A stretch of DNA of 50,954 nt, from positions 1 to 50,954 of the forward strand of contig JACPYS010000060.1 in the NCBI GenBank assembly GCA_016195915.1, read 5' to 3'. Each line of letters starts with the position of its first letter. Within the stretch, counting starts at the first letter, position 1. Positions 6,377 through 13,544 of this stretch are shown here, in pieces. Under the pieces are notes generated by a model. The model made no database searches. It was not told the origin of the DNA and saw only the letters and a list, made by a program, of their open reading frames with translations. Source of the stretch: Betaproteobacteria bacterium. GTDB lineage: Bacteria; Pseudomonadota; Gammaproteobacteria; Burkholderiales; SG8-39. A program made the position numbers and the translations under genes.

Positions 6377-6736
6377 ATGCGTATCAAGCCAATCCGGACC
6401 ACGCGGGACTACGAAGCAGCACTTCGCTCGATCGAATCGCTGATGACGGCGAAACGCAATACCCCTGAAGGTGACCAGCTCGACGTTCTGGTCACGCTGG
6501 TGGAAGCCTACGAAGCCAAGCACTTCCCGCTCGATCTGCCCGATCCGGTGGAAGCCATCAAATTCGTCATGGAACAGCGCCACCTGACTGTCAAAGACCT
6601 CGTGCCCTTTATTGGTCAGCCCAACCGGATTTACGAGGTTCTCAATCACAAACGTCCGTTAACCATGGTAATGGCGTGGAAGTTGCATCGAGGGCTGGGT
6701 ATTCCGGCCGAGTCCTTGATCAAGCAGGCCGCGTAG
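6377..6736 (+). CDS. higA: HigA antitoxin, XRE-type HTH
   Basis: A 119-aa antitoxin. Residues 1-60 form the helical N-terminal region typical of longer HigA proteins, and residues 60-119 form an HTH (LTVKDLVPFIGQPNRIYEVL, then LTMVMAWKLHRGLGIP). It binds and inhibits HigB and represses the operon through the palindrome at 6032-6050 (family knowledge plus inference). ATG 6377 is chosen because GAGG lies about 9 nt upstream; a TTG at 6359 overlapping the higB stop is an alternative. Confidence 0.88.
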   Translation: MRIKPIRTTRDYEAALRSIESLMTAKRNTPEGDQLDVLVTLVEAYEAKHFPLDLPDPVEAIKFVMEQRHLTVKDLVPFIGQPNRIYEVLNHKRPLTMVMAWKLHRGLGIPAESLIKQAA

Positions 6737-6823
6737 AACGGGCCGGCTGACGCGCTGATTCCAGATTCAGGACGTGGCGCCGCGGGCCTTTACGCTTGCC
6801 GAGTGCAAGGGGTAGAGTGGCTC

Positions 6824-7165
6824 ATGGGTAGCATCGGCAACCGGGAACTACTCGTCGCGCGCTGGGCGGAGGTCATCAATGACCCGGCCCTCCACGACCT
6901 GCCGTACAAAATCGAGTTGAACGCGCAGGGGACGATCGAGACGAGACCGGCTAATAACTGGCACGCGGCGGTGCAGGCCTATCTTTCAGCCGTGCGGCTC
7001 GTGTACTTGTCGCTGCGCCAGCCTATTTCGAGCGGGTTCGAAAACGAACTTGCGCGCGATACCCGAAGCGTGATCCAATCGCGTCTGGAGAGCCTGATGC
7101 CCCTTTCGTTCAACCGCTCGTTTTTCTTTTATTTCCCGCACCCGCTGGCGGAGGGGAACGTCTAG
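6824..7165 (+). CDS. Truncated or chimeric Uma2-like protein
   Basis: A 113-aa ORF. Its first 60 residues (RWAEVINDPALHDLPYKIEL, NAQGTIETRPANNWHAA) resemble the N-terminus of Uma2/DUF820 nuclease-fold proteins. The following catalytic part of that family is missing, and the remaining 50 residues are unfamiliar. It is probably a gene cut by a deletion or frameshift rather than a working nuclease. It lies at the right edge of the accessory region, just before a strong terminator and core gene aroG. Confidence 0.4.
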   Translation: MGSIGNRELLVARWAEVINDPALHDLPYKIELNAQGTIETRPANNWHAAVQAYLSAVRLVYLSLRQPISSGFENELARDTRSVIQSRLESLMPLSFNRSFFFYFPHPLAEGNV

Positions 7166-7187
7166 GCACGCACCAGAAGGACACCCG

Positions 7188-7227
7188 AAAAAACCGCCAG
7201 CGCCGCAAAGCCTGGCGGTTTTTTTTT
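7188..7227. terminator. Intrinsic terminator, possibly bidirectional
   Basis: CCGCCAG (7194-7200) pairs with CTGGCGG (7212-7218). The stem is preceded by six A and followed by nine T, so the structure could work on both strands. It separates the accessory block from aroG. Confidence 0.85.
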
Positions 7228-7247
7228 ACCCGGATCAGGAGACACCC

Positions 7248-8363
7248 ATGACCAAGACCGCTGACAATTTTCCCGCGCAGGCGCCATTGGACCGCACCTC
7301 GCTCACCGACGACGAAAGAATCCGTGACATCGTGCCGCTGCCGCCGCCGGAGAACCTGATCCGCTTCTTCCCCATCCAGGGCTCGCCGGTCGAGTCCCTG
7401 ATCGCGAAGACGCGGCGCGAATTGAAGCGCATTCTGCACGGCCGATCCGACCGGCTGCTGGTGGTGATCGGGCCGTGCTCGATCCACGACCCGGCTGCGG
7501 CAGTGGACTACGCGCACCGGCTGGCGGCGGAACGAAAGCGGCTCGCCGCCGACCTGGAGATCGTGATGCGCGTGTATTTCGAAAAGCCGCGCACCACCGT
7601 GGGATGGAAAGGGCTGATCAACGACCCGTACCTCGACGGCAGCTACCGCATCGACGAAGGCCTGCGCATCGCGCGCGATGTGCTGATCCGGATCAACGAG
7701 CAGGGCGTGCCCGCGGGTTCCGAATTCCTCGATGTCATTTCGCCGCAATACATTGGGGACCTGATCAGCTGGGGCGCCATCGGTGCGCGAACTACCGAAT
7801 CGCAAGTGCACCGCGAGCTGGCCTCGGGCCTGTCGGCCCCCATCGGTTTCAAGAATGGCACCGACGGCAATGTCCGCATCGCGGTGGAGGCCATCCTCGC
7901 CGCGCAACAGCGCCACCATTTCCTCTCGGTGCACAAGAACGGGCAGGTGTCGATCGTCTCGACGGGTGGCAATGACGATTGCCACGTGATCCTGCGCGGC
8001 GGCAAGAAGCCCAACTACGATGCCGCAGGCGTCGCCGCGGCTTCCGCCGAACTGGCGCAGGCGAAGCTGCCGGCGCGGCTGATGATCGACTGTTCGCATG
8101 CGAACGCCGCAAAGCAGTTCAAGCGCCAGATCGACGTGGCGCACGATGTCGGGGCGCAGCTTGGCGCGGGCGAACATCGCATCGTCGGCGTCATGGTCGA
8201 AAGCAACCTGGTCGAAGGCTGTCAGGAACTGCGCAAGCCGCTCGCTTACGGACAGAGCATCACGGATCCGTGCCTGGGCTGGGGCGACAGCGTTCGCCTG
8301 CTCGATGGCCTGGCGGACGCGGTGCGCAAGCGTCGTGCTTCACGCAAGAAGAAGCCGGGCTGA
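7248..8363 (+). CDS. aroG: Class I 3-deoxy-7-phosphoheptulonate (DAHP) synthase
   Basis: A 371-aa cytoplasmic enzyme that condenses phosphoenolpyruvate and erythrose-4-phosphate, the first step of the shikimate pathway to aromatic amino acids. Family motifs include VVIGPCSIHDP, MRVYFEKPRTTVGWKGL, GARTTESQVHRE, PIGFKNGTDGN and MIDCSHANA, with metal ligands expected at the Cys of GPCS and the His of SVHKNG. Length fits the class I AroF/G/H type with an N-terminal allosteric extension. Which aromatic amino acid inhibits it cannot be read safely. AGGAG precedes the ATG, and the gene starts just after a terminator, so it probably has its own promoter. Confidence 0.95.
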   Translation: MTKTADNFPAQAPLDRTSLTDDERIRDIVPLPPPENLIRFFPIQGSPVESLIAKTRRELKRILHGRSDRLLVVIGPCSIHDPAAAVDYAHRLAAERKRLAADLEIVMRVYFEKPRTTVGWKGLINDPYLDGSYRIDEGLRIARDVLIRINEQGVPAGSEFLDVISPQYIGDLISWGAIGARTTESQVHRELASGLSAPIGFKNGTDGNVRIAVEAILAAQQRHHFLSVHKNGQVSIVSTGGNDDCHVILRGGKKPNYDAAGVAAASAELAQAKLPARLMIDCSHANAAKQFKRQIDVAHDVGAQLGAGEHRIVGVMVESNLVEGCQELRKPLAYGQSITDPCLGWGDSVRLLDGLADAVRKRRASRKKKPG

Positions 8364-8471
8364 CGCAAGCCGATCAGGACGCTTGCGCCGGCCGTATGGA
8401 ACTTTCGCGCGAAACGGTAGCGCTCGCGTCGCTGATCGCCTCGCGGGCCTCCGTATAATCGTCCCCACCTC

Positions 8472-10016
8472 GTGGCTTCCCATCCCCTTCCTACGGACGA
8501 CGACGCGCGCGCGCGGCGCTGGTTTATTGCTGCCCTGGCCGCGACGCTCGCCTTTCGCGCCTGGCTCGCCTGGGCGATTCCAATGAGCGGCGACGAGGCG
8601 TATTTCATCGCCTGGGGGAAGCATCCCGATCTTGGGTTTTACGACCATCCCCCGATGGTGGGGTGGTGGTTGGCGCCGCTGCTCGCGATTTCCGATGCGC
8701 CCTGGGTCGTGCGGTTGCCCGCGTTGCTGCTTCCGGCCGCACTTGCGCTCCTCGCGCGGGGCGCGCTGCTCGCCTGGTTTGGCGCCACCCGGGTGCAGGC
8801 CGAGCTGGCGGGAGTGCTGCTCGTGCTTGCGCCGCTCAGCGTGTGGAACGTGCTGATCACCACGGACACGCCGCTCACGCTGTTTGCATTCGCATCGCTC
8901 GCGTTGTTCGCCCGCGCTGCGCAGTCCGGCCGCGGCGCGTTGTACCTCGCATCGGGCGCCTGCCTTGGCCTGGCGTTCTTGTCGAAATACTTTGCGGTGC
9001 TGCTCGCCGTGTCCTACTTCGCGTGGGCGGCGTTTTCGCCCGACGTTCGCGGACGGTGGCGGGGTCTCGGGCTGGTGCTGCTCGCGGCCTTGCCCTTTGG
9101 ACTGCTGAACGCATGGTGGAATTACGAAGCCTGCTGGTCCAACGTCATGTTCAACGCCGTCAATCGGCATGAAGGCGCAGATCTTTCGTGGCGCACGCCC
9201 GCACTGTTCATGGCAAGCATCGCGTACCTGTTTGCGCCGTTCGCGTGGTATGCGTGGAAGCGACCCGGCGCATGCATCACCGAGTTGTTCGAGCCTGAGC
9301 GCCGCGCGCTGCATTTTGCGTGGCTGGTGCCGCTCGCGGTGTTTGCGCTGCTGTCGCCGGTCAGGACCATCGGGCTGCACTGGCTGCAGTCGTTCGTTCC
9401 GGCGCTGGTGCTCGGCGCGGCGCTGTTCCTCGAGCGCGGCGAACTCGAGCGCTGCGTGCGCTGGTTCGCCGTGGTCGCGGCATTGCATGCCGCCGCCGCC
9501 GCCGCGGTCGCGGCGATCCCGCTCGAGCGCTGGAGGCCGGTGCGGATTTACGACGGCATGGTGTACCTTGTCGAGACGCAGCAGCTGCTCCGCAGCCTGG
9601 GGCCGCTGGCGGAGCGCTATGCGCTCGCTGCGGACGGGTATTCGTCGGCGGCGGTTCTTTCCTACCATACGCGCAGCGAGGTGCCGGTGTTCGGGCCGGG
9701 GTCTTCGCACGCGCGTCACGACGACATCCTGACCGATTGGCGGAAATTCGCCGGCCGCGATGTGATGATCTTGCGCAAGGAAGCGCCCGCGCGTGTCGAT
9801 TACACGCCGTATTTCCGCTCGATCGAGTTGCGCACCGTCGAGTTGCGCGGCGCCACCTTTCACGTCGTGCTGGGCAACGGCTTTGACTACGCCGCTTACC
9901 GCTCGCAAGTGCTCGCGACGGTGCGCGATCGCTGGTATCGCATCCCCGGGTGGCTGCCGATCGGGCGGTGCTATTTGTGCGAGCGCTATTTTCCCGGCAC
10001 GCCATGCGGCAGATGA
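8472..10016 (+). CDS. GT39/ArnT-like membrane glycosyltransferase
   Basis: A 514-aa integral membrane protein with about ten hydrophobic helices. Early in the protein, MSGDEAYFIAWGKHPDLGFYDHPP carries the Asp/Glu pair and tyrosine of GT39/PMT enzymes, which transfer a sugar from a polyprenyl phosphate to an acceptor outside the membrane. A soluble C-terminal part (about 360-514) follows. The start is GTG 8472. The end overlaps the next gene, a UbiA-type prenyl-phosphate enzyme. The pair may make a lipid-linked sugar and use it, as ArnT does for lipid A; the acceptor is unknown. Confidence 0.8.
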   Translation: MASHPLPTDDDARARRWFIAALAATLAFRAWLAWAIPMSGDEAYFIAWGKHPDLGFYDHPPMVGWWLAPLLAISDAPWVVRLPALLLPAALALLARGALLAWFGATRVQAELAGVLLVLAPLSVWNVLITTDTPLTLFAFASLALFARAAQSGRGALYLASGACLGLAFLSKYFAVLLAVSYFAWAAFSPDVRGRWRGLGLVLLAALPFGLLNAWWNYEACWSNVMFNAVNRHEGADLSWRTPALFMASIAYLFAPFAWYAWKRPGACITELFEPERRALHFAWLVPLAVFALLSPVRTIGLHWLQSFVPALVLGAALFLERGELERCVRWFAVVAALHAAAAAAVAAIPLERWRPVRIYDGMVYLVETQQLLRSLGPLAERYALAADGYSSAAVLSYHTRSEVPVFGPGSSHARHDDILTDWRKFAGRDVMILRKEAPARVDYTPYFRSIELRTVELRGATFHVVLGNGFDYAAYRSQVLATVRDRWYRIPGWLPIGRCYLCERYFPGTPCGR

Positions 10017-10882
10017 GCGCGGCCGGCGCTTTCCTCGAGCTTGCGCGGCCCCATCACTGGGTGAAGAACGCGTTCGTTCTGACCGGGTTGCTGTTCGGGC
10101 ATGTCGCCGGCGACCCGGCGCGGGTCGCGGCTGCCCTCGCGGCGGCTGCGGCGTTCTGCCTGATGTCGAGCGCGGTGTATGCGCTGAACGACGTGCTCGA
10201 TCGCGAAAGCGACCGGACGCACCCGGACAAGGCGATTCGCCCCGTGGCACGAGGCGCGATCGGCCCCGCCGCCGCGCTCGCGTTTTCCGCGCTGCTCGCG
10301 CTGGCCGGTTTCGGGGTGGGCGCCTGGGCGCACCCGCGGGTGGCGGCGATCCTGGCGACCTACGCTGCGATCAACGTGGCGTACTCCGTCGGGCTGAAGC
10401 GGGTACCGGTGGTGGATGTGGCCGTGATCGCCGCCGGGTTCCTGTTGCGCATCCTTGCGGGAACAGCGGGCATCGGCATCGAGCCCTCCCGCTGGCTGCT
10501 CGCCTGCGCCTTGCTGCTGACGCTGTTTCTCGGCTTTGCCAAGCGGCGCGCCGAACTGGTGCGGCTTGCTGACGGGGCCGACAGGCACCGTACCGTGCTC
10601 GGTGAATACTCCCTGCAGTTCCTCGATGCCGCGGTGCTGTTCTGCGCCGGCGGGCTGCTGGCCGCCTACGCGATGTACACGATCGATCCGGGCACGGCCA
10701 GGCTGCACGGCTCCAGCCTTCTGCCGACGCTGCCGTTCGTGGCGCTCGGCACCTTCCGCACCCTGTACCGGCTGCACTTCCGTGGCGGGGGGGGCGACCC
10801 GACGCTCGAGCTTGTGCGCGATCCCTGGACGCTGCTTGCCGCGGTCGGATGGGTTGCAGCCGTGGGTTGGCTGCTCGCCTAG
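10004..10882 (+). CDS. UbiA-family prenyltransferase, decaprenyl-phosphate phosphoribosyltransferase-like
   Basis: A 292-aa membrane protein. LELARPHHWVKNAFVLTGLL and NDVLDRESDRTHPDKAIRP are the signatures of UbiA-fold enzymes and closely follow the DPPR-synthase subgroup, which transfers phosphoribose from PRPP to polyprenyl phosphate. A second Asp-rich loop (YSVGLKRVPVVDVAVIAAGF) is present. About eight or nine helices follow. It overlaps the GT39 gene by 13 bases. No DprE1/DprE2-like epimerase is adjacent, so whether a pentose is made into arabinose is not shown. ATG 10013 is an alternative start. Confidence 0.75.
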   Translation: MRQMSAAGAFLELARPHHWVKNAFVLTGLLFGHVAGDPARVAAALAAAAAFCLMSSAVYALNDVLDRESDRTHPDKAIRPVARGAIGPAAALAFSALLALAGFGVGAWAHPRVAAILATYAAINVAYSVGLKRVPVVDVAVIAAGFLLRILAGTAGIGIEPSRWLLACALLLTLFLGFAKRRAELVRLADGADRHRTVLGEYSLQFLDAAVLFCAGGLLAAYAMYTIDPGTARLHGSSLLPTLPFVALGTFRTLYRLHFRGGGGDPTLELVRDPWTLLAAVGWVAAVGWLLA

Positions 10883-10905
10883 CGGCTGGCACAATGCGAA
10901 CCACC

Positions 10906-11451
10906 ATGGCCGAACGCCCGAAGGAACTCGCGCAACTCGATTATCTCGGGGACGCAATTCAGTTTTCGGGGCAGATCCATGCACTGATTCCGCGCTGCAG
11001 GCTGATCGAGAATTTCTCGCCCGCGGAGGTGCGCCTGCTGTCGCATTTCATGAACGTTTACAAGGCGGACACCGGCGCGGAAATCATCCACGAAGGCGCC
11101 GGTGGCGACTTCATGCTGCTGCTGCTCGAAGGCAGGGTGGAGGTGCGCAAGCAGGACCGCTGGAACCGGCCGCAGGTGATTGCGCTCGTCGAAGCCGGCA
11201 ACACCCTCGGCGAGATGTCGATGATCGACGGCGAGCAGCGCTTCGCGACCTGCGTGGCGATCGAGCCGACCATGGTCGCGGTGCTCGACCGCGAGAATCT
11301 GGCGCGCATCATCGTCGAACAGCCGCTGCTCGGCGCGAAGATCCTGATGGAACTGGTGCTGATGCTCTCGCAGCGGTTGCGCCTGACCAGCGCGCGCCTG
11401 GTGCAGGTGCTCGACGAGCAGGCGGAGCGGGCTGCGACGACTCCGTCATAG
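10906..11451 (+). CDS. Cyclic-nucleotide-binding-domain protein
   Basis: A 181-aa soluble protein with one cNMP-binding beta-roll (about residues 35-150): GAEIIHEGAGGDFMLLLLEG, then LGEMSMIDGEQRFATCVAI. The second motif is close to the phosphate-binding cassette, with Glu and Arg in place. There is no C-terminal HTH, so it is not a Crp-type regulator on its own. It may sense a cyclic nucleotide and act on a partner. An adenylate-cyclase-domain protein lies elsewhere in the window (44394-46196) but no link is shown. ATG 10894 is an alternative start. Confidence 0.75.
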   Translation: MAERPKELAQLDYLGDAIQFSGQIHALIPRCRLIENFSPAEVRLLSHFMNVYKADTGAEIIHEGAGGDFMLLLLEGRVEVRKQDRWNRPQVIALVEAGNTLGEMSMIDGEQRFATCVAIEPTMVAVLDRENLARIIVEQPLLGAKILMELVLMLSQRLRLTSARLVQVLDEQAERAATTPS

Positions 11452-11515
11452 CGTTGTAAGGGGGGACCCGGGTCGTGCGACAAATCATCGTCCTGGATGA
11501 AACGAAGGATCTGGC

Positions 11516-12481
11516 ATGCACGCGACGCTGCCGTTGATTCAGCATTACGGCTTTCCCTCGGTCCGCCGCGCGCGGCTCGAGACGCTTCAGGTCAACCTCG
11601 GCTACCGGTGCAACCAGAGCTGCCTGCACTGCCACGTCAACGCAGGCCCGAACCGCACCGAGATGATGGATCGCGCGACCGTCGCCGACGTGCTCGCGTT
11701 CATCGGCGTCGCCGGTATCAAGCGGCTCGACCTGACCGGCGGCGCGCCGGAGCTCAACCCCCATTTCCGCGAGCTGGTTGCGCGCGCACGCGAGCTGGGC
11801 GCCGGCGTCATCGATCGATGCAACCTGACGGTGCTGGAGGAACCGGGCCAGGAGGGCCTGGCGGAATTCCTCGCGCACCAAGGCGTCGAAATCACTGCAT
11901 CGCTGCCGTGTTACCTGGAGGACAATGTGGACCGGCAGCGCGGTAAAGGCGTGTTCGGGAAGAGCGTCCGCGCGCTCCAGCGGCTCAACGCGCTAGGTTA
12001 CGGCAGGCGGGACTCGGCACTCGAGCTGAATCTTGTCTACAACCCGCAGGGCCCGTCGCTGCCTCCGGATCAGGCAGGGCTCGAGGCGACCTACAAACAG
12101 CATCTGGAGGAGCGATTCGGGGTGAGCTTCAACCGGCTCTATACGCTTGCCAACATGCCGATCCAGCGCTTCGGCAGCACGCTCGTTTCGCAGGGACGGT
12201 TCAACGCCTATATGGCGTTGCTGCGCGAGGCGCACCGCGACGAAAATCTCGAGGGCGTGATGTGCCGCACGCTGGTGTCGGTGGATTGGATGGGTTACGT
12301 CTACGATTGCGATTTCAACCAGATGCTCGGCCTGCCGCTGGTGGTCGAAGGCCGCGCGCGCACGCACCTGTCGGACCTCATCGGGCGCGATCTCTCGGGC
12401 AATCCCGTGGCGGTGCGAGACCATTGTTACGGCTGCACGGCGGGCCAGGGATCGAGCTGCGGCGGAGCGCTCGATGGCTGA
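11516..12481 (+). CDS. arsS: ArsS-type arsenosugar-biosynthesis radical SAM protein
   Basis: A 321-aa radical SAM enzyme. CNQSCLHC holds the cluster cysteines Cys32, Cys36 and Cys39 (CxxxCxxC). LDLTGGAPELNPHF is the SAM-binding region, and the C-terminal Cys-rich domain ends CYGCTAGQGSSCGGALDG. The family includes selenocysteine versions; here the matching positions are Cys and no in-frame TGA occurs. ArsS is thought to add the 5'-deoxyadenosyl group to arsenic in arsenosugar formation. It heads a tight seven-gene run to 18608 containing two glycosyltransferases of the kinds usually linked to it. No ArsM methyltransferase is in the window. Confidence 0.9.
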   Translation: MHATLPLIQHYGFPSVRRARLETLQVNLGYRCNQSCLHCHVNAGPNRTEMMDRATVADVLAFIGVAGIKRLDLTGGAPELNPHFRELVARARELGAGVIDRCNLTVLEEPGQEGLAEFLAHQGVEITASLPCYLEDNVDRQRGKGVFGKSVRALQRLNALGYGRRDSALELNLVYNPQGPSLPPDQAGLEATYKQHLEERFGVSFNRLYTLANMPIQRFGSTLVSQGRFNAYMALLREAHRDENLEGVMCRTLVSVDWMGYVYDCDFNQMLGLPLVVEGRARTHLSDLIGRDLSGNPVAVRDHCYGCTAGQGSSCGGALDG

Positions 12482-13502
12482 GCAGGACCGGCCGGGGCGC
12501 GATTTCCACGAGCACCCCGGGCGAGGAATTTACGAGCGCCCCGGGCGCTGGTGCCCTCTCGGCTACCGCTACGGCGCGAGTTCGCTCAAGGCCGCTGCCG
12601 CGTTCGAAACGGAGACGCTGTACGTGGTCGGCGGGCTCTACGGCAATCCGTTTGCGCTCGAATCGGTGCTCGAAGCGTTCGCTGCCGAGCGCGGAGAGAA
12701 GGCGCTTGTATTCAACGGCGATTTCCATTGGTTCGACGTCGGCGCGGCGGATTTCCTCCGCGTGAATCGGGCGGTGCGGAGTCATGTTGCAACGCGCGGC
12801 AACGTCGAGACCGAGCTGGCCAGTCCCTCGGCTGCGGGCGGCTGCGGCTGCGGCTGCGGCTACCCGGAGTGGGTCGGGGACGCGGAGGTCGAGCGTTCCA
12901 ATCGCATCATGGAGCGCCTGCGCGAAACCGCGCGTGCCGTGCCGGAGGAACTTGCGCAACTCGCTTCCTTGCCGATGATTGCGCTTGCGCAGATTCGCGG
13001 CGTGCGTATCGCCGCGGTGCATGGCGACGCGAACTCACTCGCCGGCTGGGACTTCTCGCAGGAGCGACTCGCGACACCGGCCGGCCGCGCAGCCGCCGCA
13101 GCAGCATTTCCTGCCGCCGGCGTGCGCATTTTCGCTTCGAGCCATACCTGTCTCCCGGTTCTGCAGTCCCTCGACGCCTTGCCGGGGGATTGCGCCATCG
13201 TCAACAACGGCGCTGCGGGCATGCCGAACTTCCGCGCCACGCGTTACGGCCTGGCGACGCGCATCTCGGTGAGGCCGTCGCGGGCGCCCGGCGTTTACGG
13301 TGCGCGTGTCGCAGGCCTTCACATAGATGCGCTGCCGCTGCAGTACGATGCCGATGCGTGGGAAGTACGCTTCCTGGAGCAGTGGAGCGCCGGTTCGGAT
13401 GCGTATGTCTCCTACTTCAACCGGATCGCTGAGGGGCCGAAATACGCACCGCGCCAGGCGCTGCGCCTGAACCAGGCCTTGCATGCTGCGGTGGCGGAGT
13501 GA
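12474..13502 (+). CDS. Calcineurin-like metallophosphoesterase linked to ArsS
   Basis: A 342-aa protein overlapping arsS by 8 bases. Degenerate metallophosphoesterase motifs appear in order: GGLYGN, FNGDFHWFD, TRGNVETE, AVHGDANSL and SSHTCLP, corresponding to DxH, GD, GNH(E/D), H and GHTH. A short Cys-rich insert GGCGCGCGYPEW (about residues 123-134, three alternating cysteines) may bind metal. Members of this family commonly sit beside arsS. The substrate is unknown; removing phosphate from a sugar intermediate would fit the pathway (inference). Confidence 0.7.
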   Translation: MAEQDRPGRDFHEHPGRGIYERPGRWCPLGYRYGASSLKAAAAFETETLYVVGGLYGNPFALESVLEAFAAERGEKALVFNGDFHWFDVGAADFLRVNRAVRSHVATRGNVETELASPSAAGGCGCGCGYPEWVGDAEVERSNRIMERLRETARAVPEELAQLASLPMIALAQIRGVRIAAVHGDANSLAGWDFSQERLATPAGRAAAAAAFPAAGVRIFASSHTCLPVLQSLDALPGDCAIVNNGAAGMPNFRATRYGLATRISVRPSRAPGVYGARVAGLHIDALPLQYDADAWEVRFLEQWSAGSDAYVSYFNRIAEGPKYAPRQALRLNQALHAAVAE

Positions 13503-13544
13503 CGCCACACCTCCTGCGCTGACCGGTCGCGCCGGAAGAATGCC

